19,387 nt of DNA from Waddliaceae bacterium. Lineage in GTDB: Bacteria; Chlamydiota; Chlamydiia; Chlamydiales; GCA-2709385. A program made the translations under genes and the position numbers. Positions 1 through 8,563 of this stretch are shown here, piece after piece. The notes under the pieces are model-generated. The model saw only the letters and a program-made list of their open reading frames with translations, was not told the DNA's origin and ran no database searches. Each line of letters starts with the position of its first letter. The first letter of the stretch is position 1. Where the stretch lies: positions 1 through 19,387 of the forward strand of contig PAQS01000043.1 in assembly GCA_002709385.1 (NCBI GenBank), written 5' to 3'.

Positions 1-1826
1 CCTCGGATGTCCGGCTCGTTGATCAAAATGTCAGCGGGCGGCTCGATCTTTTCGTTGTAAAGATTCTTAAGAATCCACGAGCCGCGATGGATCGGTGACG
101 TGGCGAAGTCCGTGGAAGTGAGCTTGAGGAAACCGGCCTGCGCAATGAGCCCGCCACGTTCGCTGCCCTTGGGCAGTTTCACCGGCACAAACGCATCGCC
201 TTTCACAGCGGGCAGGCCGTAGAACCGGGCGAGGCGGTCATTGGCCATGACGAAGTCCGAGTCGATGAAATGTTTCATGCTCAGGCTCTTTTCGAGTATA
301 TGGCGAAAAAGCTCGCGGCCTTCGCGGCCCATGGAATCCACTGTCATGCGGCGTACGTTTTTGAACACGCGCACGTCCGGCCCGAAGTCGTCCACCTTAT
401 CGCGTTGCAGCCATTGGCGCGTGAAATCCTCGATGAAGCGGCCGGCTTTGGGGTCCTTGAGCAGGCGCTCAACCTGAGCCGAGGGATCCTTGGCAAGCGC
501 ACCCGACCGGGCGGCCGCCAGCAACGCGGCGTCCGGCACGGAGTTCCACAAAAAATAGGATAACCGATGCGCCCGCTCCACATCCGTCAATTCATCCGAC
601 TCCGCCTTGTAAATGAAATGTGGCGAGGTCAGCAGGGTGATTAACACACTGCGCGCCATGGCCACGGGGCCGGCCGCCCGTTGCTTTGCGGCGATGGCCA
701 CGACCACCGGCCGATCCTTCAACGGCAACGGCCGCTGCGTGAGCAACAACGCCAGGTGATCCACCAGCTCGTCCGGTTTCATGTTGGGTCGGGGGAGGAT
801 GGCCTTCATCGCGGCGGTCGGCCATTGCTCCGTCAACGGGCCGGTCACTTTCATATGAGAGAACCGCATGGCGGGACCGTTGTGCGGTTTCTTGGCCAGA
901 CTCCTGCCCGGCACTCGGGCGCTATCGAAGGTGAAGGCTAACCTATCGCCCGCCTTGAGGGTGAGCTCGGTCGTAAACCCTTTCGAGCCATGCGGCATGG
1001 GGATGCGGCGGATCATCCGAAAGCTGGTCGGATGACGGCCGTCCCCCAGGTTGATCCCGATGACCTCGCCTTCTTTGGATTTCTCCGAATGCGCCCTCAC
1101 TTCGAGCCGGTATGTCCCGAAGGCGGGAATCACAAATTGATCGTGGCGCTCCGGGTCGATGGAGAAATGCAGGTTGCTGCGGTAGGGGCGAAAGCCCGTG
1201 AGAACATAATCGTCCCCATCGCGGTAATCGCCACCGCCGCCGGTTGCAAAGTTTTTGCTGCCGTGGAAATGTCGCGCATCGAATTCCCACGTCCTCGTCT
1301 CGGGCTTGGCATTCGGCAACACGCGCTCGGCGATGAAACGCGCGGTCTTGAGGTAGGCCATGACTTGATGCGGCGACATCAGGTGCGCCTCGCCAAACTT
1401 GTCGAAGCCGTGCTCCACGTGATCGGGCGGCAGCAGGCCGGTGAAATCAAAATCCACGCCAAAAAGATCCCGCATCGTGTGGGTGTACTCAGCACGAGTG
1501 AGTCGCTTGAGGGGGTTAATCGGGCGCTGGGTGAGAATGTGTTTCTGAATAATTTGCAAGGCACCCGCCCGAGCTGCGGCCGTGGGCTGTGGCGCCTTCT
1601 CAGGCGGCATTTCACCAGCCTCAAGCACGGCTGCAATGGTCTCCAGCAACTCCTCATTGGCGAACAAGGCGGCCACCGGCCGGTCCAGCCGCACCTTGCC
1701 CTTTTGTTGTTTTGGGCCGTGGCACTTGACGCAGTTTTGGGCGAAGAATTGTTCCAGCTCGGGTTCCGCGTGGAGCGTTACCGGCAGGAGAAAGCTCAGC
1801 AGCAGTATTGCGCAGGGCAGACGCAT
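1..1826 (-). CDS. DUF1592-family secreted cytochrome-like protein, C-terminus cut by window edge
   Basis: I translated this open frame from the ATG at 1826 to the window edge: 608 codons with no stop. It begins with a signal peptide (about residues 1-20, ending LHA), followed by a single haem-binding motif C32-V-K-C-H36. A DUF1587-like segment (RLTRAEYTHTMRDLFGV, from about residue 108) follows, then a beta-rich, probably carbohydrate-binding middle part. The DUF1595/DUF1592 region (RAHRLSYFLWNSVPDAALL, about 410 onward) and the start of DUF1588 (ERGGLIAQAGFL, about 535 onward) come next. The rest of DUF1588 and DUF1585 would lie beyond position 1. The family is common in Planctomycetota, exported, and of unproven function; the haem motif suggests electron transfer. 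Its ATG overlaps the stop of the preceding DUF1552 gene by one base (TAATG), which suggests translational coupling. Family assignment is confident; biochemical role is not. Confidence 0.9.
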   Translation of the reverse strand, partial: MRLPCAILLLSFLLPVTLHAEPELEQFFAQNCVKCHGPKQQKGKVRLDRPVAALFANEELLETIAAVLEAGEMPPEKAPQPTAAARAGALQIIQKHILTQRPINPLKRLTRAEYTHTMRDLFGVDFDFTGLLPPDHVEHGFDKFGEAHLMSPHQVMAYLKTARFIAERVLPNAKPETRTWEFDARHFHGSKNFATGGGGDYRDGDDYVLTGFRPYRSNLHFSIDPERHDQFVIPAFGTYRLEVRAHSEKSKEGEVIGINLGDGRHPTSFRMIRRIPMPHGSKGFTTELTLKAGDRLAFTFDSARVPGRSLAKKPHNGPAMRFSHMKVTGPLTEQWPTAAMKAILPRPNMKPDELVDHLALLLTQRPLPLKDRPVVVAIAAKQRAAGPVAMARSVLITLLTSPHFIYKAESDELTDVERAHRLSYFLWNSVPDAALLAAARSGALAKDPSAQVERLLKDPKAGRFIEDFTRQWLQRDKVDDFGPDVRVFKNVRRMTVDSMGREGRELFRHILEKSLSMKHFIDSDFVMANDRLARFYGLPAVKGDAFVPVKLPKGSERGGLIAQAGFLKLTSTDFATSPIHRGSWILKNLYNEKIEPPADILINEPDIR

Positions 1827-3049
1827 TATGACAACACCTTAAACGCTCCGGTGCTTTCCCCGAACTGGTCGTGTTCGGCACCGAAGAGTTGGAGCAAGCC
1901 GAGGTACAGGTTGCTCATCGGTACGTCCTGCTTTCTCCAATGACCGGCCGTCTTCATCCGGGTGTCGAACACCAACGCTGGCAGGTCGTCGAAATTATGA
2001 GAGTTGGCGCTGCCCATGGAAGCGGTAAGGAGCGTGGTGGTTTGAGCAAACAACGAGCCGTTGCCCACCTGGCGTTTTTTCATGGTGGTGAGTGCCGCGC
2101 TGATGCGCTTGAGTATGGCGTGCTCCAGCATGAGCAATTTTTTGATCTTTTCCGGCTTCTGGCCGTGGTGGGAAAGGTCGTGATAGTTACCGCTGAGGTC
2201 CGGTTCCTTGAAGCCTTCCCAAAACGGAATTTGCACCGTAACCGCACGCGTCGAATCGGTTTGAAGCGCCAGCACGGCAAGATCCATCAAGGTGCCGACG
2301 TAGTCGTCCACCGACTTGCGGTCGAAATTCTCGATCTCGTAATCCACTTGCGGCTTGGAGCGGTCGGCCCAGTAGGCGCGTCGCTTCACGGTCTGCTCCA
2401 CTTCGCGGACCGAGGTGAGATACTCGTCCAGCTTTGCCCGGTCGGTGGCATTGAGACGCTTCTCCATGGACCTGGCCTGGGCGAGAACCGCATCGAGAAT
2501 GCTGCGGTCCTCGGCGAGTACCTGCTGCTGCGTCTTTTCGTCTTCGTCGACCTGAAAGAGCAGGTTGAAAATCCTGCGGGGCGAATCGATCTGCTTAACC
2601 GGCAATCCGTGCTTGTCCCAGGAGATCTGTGAGAAGTTCAGGTTCTCACCTGCCTGAAAGACCAGCGACTTGAAGCGCGTGTCGTCCCCAATCAGATCGG
2701 CGACCGCCTGGTCAATCGATAGCCGGTTCCTGCGGTGCAGCTTGTTGAAGTAACCGGAGAGAATGCCCACGCAAGGCGTGTGTCCGAAACCGTTCTGCAC
2801 AGCCGGGTTGTCGAGTCCGCTGAAGACTTTCAGGTGATCAAAGTGATCGGACAACTCGTCCAGCAGGGGCGGCGCCTTCTCGATTGCGCCGTCCGCCATC
2901 GGGATCAACTCGGGCTGATAAAAGCTGAGGTGATTAACGATCGTGAGCAGACGCCGCGGCGAATCCGCCTCGCTCATCTGCCCCAGGCTCTCCATGCGGG
3001 GGAGGAGCAAGGCAACCCCGGCTCCCTTGAGGAAGGTACGTCTTTTCAT
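1826..3049 (-). CDS. DUF1552 (HXXSHH) family exported protein
   Basis: This 407-residue protein starts with a twin-arginine-like leader (K-R-R-T-F-L-K-G followed by a hydrophobic run), so it is probably Tat-exported. The family signature is intact: H290-D-L-S293-H294-H295. A helical middle region (about 170-225) precedes it. The family function is unknown; it is usually encoded beside DUF1592 cytochromes, as here, where its stop overlaps the ATG of the next gene (TAATG at 1828-1824). The start at 3049 is supported by a purine-rich AGGCGG about 5 nt upstream and by the correctly placed twin-arginine motif. It is clearly divergent from the two other DUF1552 proteins in the window, which are close relatives of each other. 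A gap of 40 nt separates it from the upstream sulfatase, so co-transcription is likely. Confidence 0.93.
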   Translation of the reverse strand: MKRRTFLKGAGVALLLPRMESLGQMSEADSPRRLLTIVNHLSFYQPELIPMADGAIEKAPPLLDELSDHFDHLKVFSGLDNPAVQNGFGHTPCVGILSGYFNKLHRRNRLSIDQAVADLIGDDTRFKSLVFQAGENLNFSQISWDKHGLPVKQIDSPRRIFNLLFQVDEDEKTQQQVLAEDRSILDAVLAQARSMEKRLNATDRAKLDEYLTSVREVEQTVKRRAYWADRSKPQVDYEIENFDRKSVDDYVGTLMDLAVLALQTDSTRAVTVQIPFWEGFKEPDLSGNYHDLSHHGQKPEKIKKLLMLEHAILKRISAALTTMKKRQVGNGSLFAQTTTLLTASMGSANSHNFDDLPALVFDTRMKTAGHWRKQDVPMSNLYLGLLQLFGAEHDQFGESTGAFKVLS

Positions 3050-3089
3050 GATTCCGCCTGTGTTGATGAGGTTTCAACTTTCATAGCCA

Positions 3090-4805
3090 TCAATTCTTCT
3101 TGCTGTCTATCTTTCGCTGCTCCCGCCGCGGCTTACGCGACGGCCCGTCAGGTGATTCAGATTTGCGTGACCGCTTCGGCCGCTTCCTGGCGCCCTTGTA
3201 GTCCATCACGATATTGCGGAGCCGTCGAAACACATCGCCCGTTCCCTCGGCCGAGGCCGCGTTGCCGCCCGGGACGAACTCGCCATAAGGCCGGTCGGGG
3301 AACTGCTTGAGTGACGCGGTGAGCTTCGCACGCATGTCTCTAAGCGTGGCTCTGTGCTTTGGACTTCCTGCCAGGTTGTCTTGGGCTTCGGGGTCCTTGC
3401 GCAGATCATAGAGTTGATCGGCACTGATGGCGTCGGGGTGTTTATCCCACGAACGTGAGACGCCGCCGCTGAGACCGAGGACCGATTTGATGGTGCGTTT
3501 TTCGCCGGCACGAATGCCGGCGAGTTGGTCCTGTGTGTAGCGCAGCGCGATGTAGCCGTAGTCTTTGGTCATCACGGCACGCGCGGCGCCCATCTCGCAA
3601 TAGACGTGGTCGCGCACAGCCTCTTGAGGCGACTTGAAAAGCGGCCTCAAGCTCACGCCGTCGTGGTGGTATCCCTTGGGAAGTTTCGCGTCTGCCAGCT
3701 CGAACCAGGTCGGCACGAAATCCGTGTTCTGGATCAGCTGATCGCAGACCACGCCCGCCTTCATGCCCGCTGGCCAGCGCATCAGGCATGGCACCTCGGC
3801 GCCCCGGAACTTCTGCAGCGACCCCTTGTTGTTCGAGCCATGGTCGGCGATGAACAGGACCACGGTGTTGTCGGCGATCTTCAATTCATCGAGCTTGTCC
3901 AGAATCATGCCCAGCGTGTCGTCCATCCACAGGTAGCCCGCTTCGTCCTCGCTCAACCCCGCCTTCTGGATACGTTGCATGACCGTCTTGCGCGTCGCGA
4001 ACGCCGGGTCGCGATCGACCATGCCCTCGCCGGTCACGCGCGGGTGTTCCAGCGACTTGTGCCAGCTCCTGTTCGGGCCGTGCAACAGTGTCGTCGCATA
4101 GTGCAGGTAAAACGGTTGATCCTTGTGCTGCTCGATGAACTCGACGGCCGCTTCGATCGTCCACTCGGGGTTGTGCATCTGGAACGGCGTTTTGGTGTTC
4201 GACCAGTAGATGTGCTTCGCCCAGGTGAAGCCGCGCTCCTTGACGAGTTCACGGTGACGCTTCTCGTTTTCGTTCTGCTTCCGATTGATCTCTTCGGAAT
4301 AAGCCACCCCCTTGGGGACGTCGTGCAGGCCGAGCTTCTTCAGCCGCTCCTTATCCTTCTCGTCCCCACCGACGTGGTATTTCCCGACAAACCCCGTCGC
4401 GTACCCGTTCTTCGCGAGGACGGCCCCGACGTTCATGTTGTCCTCTTCCAGCGCGACGTTAAACCCGGGCGAGGTCTGTGTGCCCCTGGGAAACAGTTCG
4501 GTGAACTCATGGGAGTAGGACGAACTGGCGCATCGACCGGTCAGGAATGTGTATCGCGACGGCGTGCAGACCGTGCTGGTGACGAAGGCGTTGTCGAAGC
4601 GCATACCCTCGCGCGCCAGCCGGTCGAGGTTTGGGGTAAGCACCTTACCGCCGTAGGCGCTGGTCTCTGGCTTGTCGTAGTCGTCGACGAGGAAAACGAT
4701 GATGTTAGGGCGCGGCGCCGCGGCGGCCTCTGGCTGGGTCAGCGCGGCAAAGGACAACACAGCCAGAGCGACGCTCGCGATCCGCATCAACAGCGTGTGA
4801 ATCAT
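3090..4805 (-). CDS. Secreted Cys-type sulfatase (arylsulfatase family S1)
   Basis: This 571-residue sulfatase should hydrolyse a sulfate ester, probably on a polysaccharide, outside the cytoplasm. An N-terminal signal peptide (about 1-30, ending AAAA) precedes the fold. The metal-binding Asp pair is D41-D42 in NIIVFLVDDYD. The formylglycine motif is canonical, C80-T-P-S-R84, followed by YTFLTGR. Other family landmarks are GKYHVGG (a variant of GKWHLG), LLHGPNRSWH, ADHGSNNKG and KFRGAEVPCLMRWP. The last 35 or so residues are very basic (repeated K/R/S) and outside the usual fold; they may bind polyanions, but that is inference. The start codon overlaps the stop of the upstream fused esterase-sulfatase gene (ATGA, 4805-4802), so the two are probably translationally coupled. 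The local GC content, counted over 3721-3840, is 78/120, much higher than in the sulfatase half of the upstream gene. Substrate unknown. Confidence 0.95.
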   Translation of the reverse strand: MIHTLLMRIASVALAVLSFAALTQPEAAAAPRPNIIVFLVDDYDKPETSAYGGKVLTPNLDRLAREGMRFDNAFVTSTVCTPSRYTFLTGRCASSSYSHEFTELFPRGTQTSPGFNVALEEDNMNVGAVLAKNGYATGFVGKYHVGGDEKDKERLKKLGLHDVPKGVAYSEEINRKQNENEKRHRELVKERGFTWAKHIYWSNTKTPFQMHNPEWTIEAAVEFIEQHKDQPFYLHYATTLLHGPNRSWHKSLEHPRVTGEGMVDRDPAFATRKTVMQRIQKAGLSEDEAGYLWMDDTLGMILDKLDELKIADNTVVLFIADHGSNNKGSLQKFRGAEVPCLMRWPAGMKAGVVCDQLIQNTDFVPTWFELADAKLPKGYHHDGVSLRPLFKSPQEAVRDHVYCEMGAARAVMTKDYGYIALRYTQDQLAGIRAGEKRTIKSVLGLSGGVSRSWDKHPDAISADQLYDLRKDPEAQDNLAGSPKHRATLRDMRAKLTASLKQFPDRPYGEFVPGGNAASAEGTGDVFRRLRNIVMDYKGARKRPKRSRKSESPDGPSRKPRREQRKIDSKKN

Positions 4806-6940
4806 CGTCTCAAGGCTTCCTTTTGATCTTCGTTAATCATTCCTGGGGTAACTGTTTCCCACCATCTGTCATATGCCTTCCTCAGGGTTTCTACAATTTG
4901 AGGATGCTCAACGATAACGTTTTTTGTTTCGCCGGGGTCCGTGCTGAGGTCGTAAAGCTCCTCGTTATTCACCAGCGTGAATCGTTTGTTCTGGATGGAA
5001 ACTCTGGCGTGTTTCGATTGGGCGGCCTGACCCTGTTTCCAGGCACCAACGTGGTGAACCAAATGCCGGTCGTCGTCCCAATCGGCCGCGGGGTTCTTGA
5101 TCAGGGGAACCAGACTGCGCCCCTCGACCTGTTTCTTGATCTGCTCGGTCAAAGGAGCACCGGTCATTTCCAGAAGGGTCGGCATGATGTCCATCTGGCT
5201 TGTCAGCGCTGCGCTTTCTGAACCACCCTTAATACCGCCGCCCGGCCATCTGAAGAAAGCAGGCACCCGGGTTCCGCCCTGATACGGTTGCCCCTTGCCT
5301 TTCTTCATCCCTGCATTGTGTATTTGTGCGGTTCCCGAAGCGCCATTGTCACTCGCTATGAAGATGAACAAGGTCTCATCAGCGATCCCCCACTTTTCGA
5401 GTTGCCTAATCATCTCGCCGATGCGCCTGTCAATGTTTTCAACCTCCCAATAGATCTTCGCAATCTGTACTGTCATTTCCGGATGGGTACCAAGAAATTT
5501 TTTGTAATCTTCATTCGGCATATCACTCGAATCTTCTTTGAAAGGGCCGTGGGGTGATTTGGGTGGGAGATAAACGAAGAAGGGTGTCTTTGCCTGCCGT
5601 TGAACATCGATCCATTCTGTCGCTTTTTTGAAAAATAGATCTGTAGGATATGTACCAGCCATTCTCTGCGATTTTCCATTGTGAGAAATGGTGGCTGCCA
5701 TTCTCGCGCCCTTTTCGTACATCCAGCACTCATCAAACCCACGATTCTCGGGACGGTAAGGCCCTTCCTTGCCCAAGTGCCACTTGCCAAAAATGCCAGT
5801 GGTATACCCGGCTTTTTTAAGGGCTTGTGGCAGAGTGATCGTATCCAGGCTCATGCGCTCACGCATAAGGATGGTATGGGTAACACCGCTCATAAATTCA
5901 TGGCGACCACCCATGAGTTGCGCACGGCTGGGAGAACATCTTGCGCTGCTGTGATACCGCGTGAAGAGCAAGCTTTGTTTCTTAAGGGCATCGACATTTG
6001 GGGTCTTGATGACAGGATTACCGAAACAGGAATGATTACCGTAACCCGAATCATCCGGCATAATAATGATGATGTTTGGCTTGGAGTCTTTTAAAGGTTT
6101 TGCTTCGACTCCTATGGCGTTCTTTTTCTTCTTCTCTTGGGTGTTCTCTTTCTTGTTTTTGTTCTTCTCGATTTCTTGGGGCGCTCGATCTCCGGGCCTG
6201 CCGTTTTCCGCGGGCTCCTTCCCGGTCACCAGCGCGTGGCCCTGGCGTGCAAAGCGTCGGCCGAGCGTGATGTAGCCTTCCGGCCTGTTGTAGTGAACGG
6301 CGTTGATGATCTTTCCGTCGACCTCTCTGTCGTTCAGATCATCGACGTCGACCCACGCGCCGCGAGCGTCTTCATCGGCAATCTCACGTTGTACTTTCCG
6401 TACTGCCACGCACGATGGTCTATCCAGAGCGTAATCCCCGATTCGGCCGATGACGATGTTCATGTCGGGGCGCTTTAAGTCGCGGCGCAGTTTGGAGATC
6501 AACAGCTTTAAAGCATCTTTGTATGCGGCATGCGCGCCGCCATTGGCATCGCGTTCACCCTGCATCCAGCAGAAGGTGACCGAAGTCAGCTTAGGGTGCT
6601 TCTTCAGCATCGCCTGATACTGATCCAGGATCGGCTGATAGAACTGGACTCCTTCGCCTTTCGTGATTCTTTGGATGCGTTTGGAATCCAGCCCCTTCTT
6701 CTTTGCGATATCTTCCCACTCCTTAACCCATCTGCATATCGGCTGGCCGCCCTTGGCCACCTTGATGTAAACGACCTTCTCGCCCTGGAACAGCTTGTTG
6801 GCCTCCGGCATGAAACCTGTTTTCGGATTCATGCCCGCCATGTTGGATTGTCCTGAGAGTATGAACAAATGAACGGGCCTGTCTTCTCCGAAGCCTGTTG
6901 AGGCTGTAAGGAGTAGTATTAGGGCAATTGCTTTTCTCAT
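4802..6940 (-). CDS. Fused SGNH-type acetylesterase (SASA family) and sulfatase
   Basis: One uninterrupted 712-residue frame carries two enzymes. A signal peptide (about 1-18) leads into a sialate-O-acetylesterase-like domain (about 22-240) with the nucleophile motif G30-Q-S32-N-M-A-G, W125-M-Q-G-E-R-D131, and a probable catalytic H216 in NAVHYNRPEGY. A charged Lys/Glu/Asn-rich linker follows (about 255-286). Then comes a complete sulfatase domain with D296-D297, C335-S-P-S-R339, FGKWHLGKEG, PPKSPHGPF, ASDNGASG and GGTRVPAFFRWPG. No hydrophobic signal lies between the domains, so one Sec leader would export both, arguing for a true fusion. Expected activities are removal of O-acetyl groups and sulfate esters from one glycan. 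Base composition changes near the junction: about 57% GC at 6301-6420 (68/120) and 43% at 5461-5700 (104/240). It overlaps both neighbours by 4 nt (ATGA). Domain identities are confident; joint substrate is inferred. Confidence 0.93.
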   Translation of the reverse strand: MRKAIALILLLTASTGFGEDRPVHLFILSGQSNMAGMNPKTGFMPEANKLFQGEKVVYIKVAKGGQPICRWVKEWEDIAKKKGLDSKRIQRITKGEGVQFYQPILDQYQAMLKKHPKLTSVTFCWMQGERDANGGAHAAYKDALKLLISKLRRDLKRPDMNIVIGRIGDYALDRPSCVAVRKVQREIADEDARGAWVDVDDLNDREVDGKIINAVHYNRPEGYITLGRRFARQGHALVTGKEPAENGRPGDRAPQEIEKNKNKKENTQEKKKKNAIGVEAKPLKDSKPNIIIIMPDDSGYGNHSCFGNPVIKTPNVDALKKQSLLFTRYHSSARCSPSRAQLMGGRHEFMSGVTHTILMRERMSLDTITLPQALKKAGYTTGIFGKWHLGKEGPYRPENRGFDECWMYEKGARMAATISHNGKSQRMAGTYPTDLFFKKATEWIDVQRQAKTPFFVYLPPKSPHGPFKEDSSDMPNEDYKKFLGTHPEMTVQIAKIYWEVENIDRRIGEMIRQLEKWGIADETLFIFIASDNGASGTAQIHNAGMKKGKGQPYQGGTRVPAFFRWPGGGIKGGSESAALTSQMDIMPTLLEMTGAPLTEQIKKQVEGRSLVPLIKNPAADWDDDRHLVHHVGAWKQGQAAQSKHARVSIQNKRFTLVNNEELYDLSTDPGETKNVIVEHPQIVETLRKAYDRWWETVTPGMINEDQKEALRR

Positions 6941-7167
6941 TTGATCGCTTTCTTGCTGTCTTGAAGTATTGAGCTTGCCGCCCCATTCGCGTCGGCGAAA
7001 CGATCGATCCGCTGCGTCGGGATGTCCCTGGAGCCGAATGGGCCGGTGTCGGCATAACCCAGATCATCAATGAACAGCAGAATGATGTTGGGCCGCTGCT
7101 CCTGGGCTTGCAATTCAGAAAACACGGAGCAGGCCAGAAAAAACAGTAAGAGGAAACGTACGCTCAT
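6937..7167 (-). pseudogene. Truncated sulfatase N-terminus (76-codon remnant)
   Basis: The frame encodes a good signal peptide (MSVRFLLLFFLACSVFS, then ELQAQ) and the first strand of a sulfatase, RPNIILLFIDDLGYADTG, with the metal-binding Asp pair. It continues to IPTQRIDRFAD, equivalent to the usual TPNIDRLA segment, and then changes to an unrelated tail, NGAASSILQDSKKAIK, and stops. The CxPSR active site and some 400 residues are absent, so it cannot be a sulfatase. I chose the ATG at 7167 because AAGGA sits about 6 nt upstream and the leader fits; in-frame ATGs at 7182 and 7215 would lengthen it. Its stop overlaps the ATG of the esterase-sulfatase gene (ATGA, 6940-6937). It is most simply a deletion product of an earlier sulfatase gene, but its intact leader and overlap mean it could still be translated and serve as a coupling leader. 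Confidence 0.75.
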
Positions 7168-7233
7168 CGGATTCCTTTTCATGATGCTCGCGATGCGGCT
7201 GGAAACGACCTGCACGCAGCAAACCCAACAGAC

Positions 7234-8520
7234 TTAAGCCTGCAGCTCCTTGACGACGCCCGTACTGTCGCCATGTCGTTCGGCGTTGATGTCGAGGCCC
7301 TGCAGTATCGTCAGCCACACATTGCACAGCGGCGTGTCCTTCGGCAGGACGAGGTGCTGGCCCAGCTTCAGGTTGGCTCCGCCGCCGGTGAGGATTGTCG
7401 GGCAATTGGTCAGGTAATGGATCGAGCTGATGTTCGAGCCGAAGGCCACGGCCGTGTGGTCGAAGAGGCTCGATCCGTCGGCTTCCTTCGTGGCCTTGAG
7501 CTTGTCGATCAGGCGGGCAAGCAGTTCGCTGTGGGTCTTGTCACGCACCTTCGAAGCCTCCATGCGTTCGCCAGGTGAGTAATGGCTCACATTGTGGGCA
7601 CTGGGTTTGAGATCGAGACTTTGCAGCAGGCTCTGACCGGGCATGCGATAGCTCAGTGCGCGGGTGCTGTCCGTCTGCAGCGCGGCAACGATCAGATCCT
7701 GCATGATCTCGATCTCGGCCTTCCCCTTCAGGCCGGGTTCCGGTTCGTCGAGTGGAGCCTTCGCCTTGGGGACTTCGAGCCAGGCTTCTTCCTTCTTGAG
7801 ACGCGTCTCGATGTCACGGATACCCTGGAAGTATTCGTCGAGCTTGTCGTTATCGGTCTTGGTGAGACCGCGCTGCACGCGTCTGGCCTGGGTGAGGACT
7901 GCGTCCAGGACGCTGCGGTTTTCGGCGATGGCGGCCTGGCGTTGTTCCAGCGGCATGTCATCCGGCGAGAAGAGCTTGTGGAAAACCTGAACCGGGTCGT
8001 CCTGGCCGGCGACCGGTTTGCCGCGCTGATTCCATGCCAGCGAGAGCCCGGGACCGTGTCCTTCCAGAGTGGAGGCGTTGAGCTGGATCGAGGAGAAGCG
8101 AGTGTCCTGGCCCAGATGTCGCGCGACGACCTGGTCAGCCGAGATGCTGTTGGCCATGTTCTGACCGGGTACGGAATAGCGATTGGCCCCCGTGAGCCAG
8201 AAAGTGCTGCCCCAGTGAGCTTCGTTGGAGTACTGGTTCGCACAGCCCTGCACCACGGTGATATCGGACTGGTGACGGGACAGCGGGGAGAGCCCCTCGG
8301 AGAGTTCGTAGTCGCTGCCGGTGTGGCCCTGGTCAGGAAACCAGGTTTCTTTGGTCACGCCGAACCCAATGCTGAGAAAGACGCATCGTTTGGGCGGCTT
8401 CGCAGGCGATTTATCTGCGGCCGATGCGAAACGACGGAAACCAATGGAATCCAACGCGGGCAGCGCAATCAAGGCTCCGGTTCCACGAAGAAACCGGCGA
8501 CGATTGATTGGTGTGTTCAT
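7234..8520 (-). CDS. DUF1552 (HXXSHH) family exported protein, paralogue without an adjacent DUF1592 partner downstream
   Basis: This 428-residue protein has a twin-arginine leader (N-R-R-R-F-L-R-G followed by GALIALPAL), suggesting Tat export. It is a close paralogue of the protein encoded at 12201-13496: 45 of the first 60 residues are identical by my count, and both end in RHGDSTGVVKELQ plus one residue. The family signature reads H309-N-V-S312-H313-Y314, so the last histidine of HXXSHH is tyrosine, the same change as in its paralogue. Unlike the other two DUF1552 genes it is not followed by a DUF1592 cytochrome; downstream is the truncated sulfatase. Upstream lie a palindromic repeat and the EF-hand gene. 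Function unknown; it probably arose by local duplication. Confidence 0.93.
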   Translation of the reverse strand: MNTPINRRRFLRGTGALIALPALDSIGFRRFASAADKSPAKPPKRCVFLSIGFGVTKETWFPDQGHTGSDYELSEGLSPLSRHQSDITVVQGCANQYSNEAHWGSTFWLTGANRYSVPGQNMANSISADQVVARHLGQDTRFSSIQLNASTLEGHGPGLSLAWNQRGKPVAGQDDPVQVFHKLFSPDDMPLEQRQAAIAENRSVLDAVLTQARRVQRGLTKTDNDKLDEYFQGIRDIETRLKKEEAWLEVPKAKAPLDEPEPGLKGKAEIEIMQDLIVAALQTDSTRALSYRMPGQSLLQSLDLKPSAHNVSHYSPGERMEASKVRDKTHSELLARLIDKLKATKEADGSSLFDHTAVAFGSNISSIHYLTNCPTILTGGGANLKLGQHLVLPKDTPLCNVWLTILQGLDINAERHGDSTGVVKELQA

Positions 8521-8563
8521 ATCTTAAATCCTGAAATGAATTCCTTTATCTTACTCGGAAGAC

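Noticed and set aside
990-1943. Plus-strand frame of 317 codons
   Set aside because: It is antisense to the partial DUF1592 gene, which reads continuously with a haem motif and DUF1587/1592/1588 landmarks.
3525-4826. Long plus-strand frame of 433 codons
   Set aside because: It is antisense to the sulfatase at 3090-4805, which has a leader and all active-site motifs; the plus-strand product shows no recognisable domain and is rich in V/R/H, typical of a shadow frame in GC-rich coding DNA.
6060-6180. Sequencing frameshift joining two genes in the esterase-sulfatase
   Set aside because: The frame is continuous, and the sulfatase half has no start codon with its own signal peptide at the junction, so a separate exported sulfatase is not supported; an old in-genome fusion is more likely.
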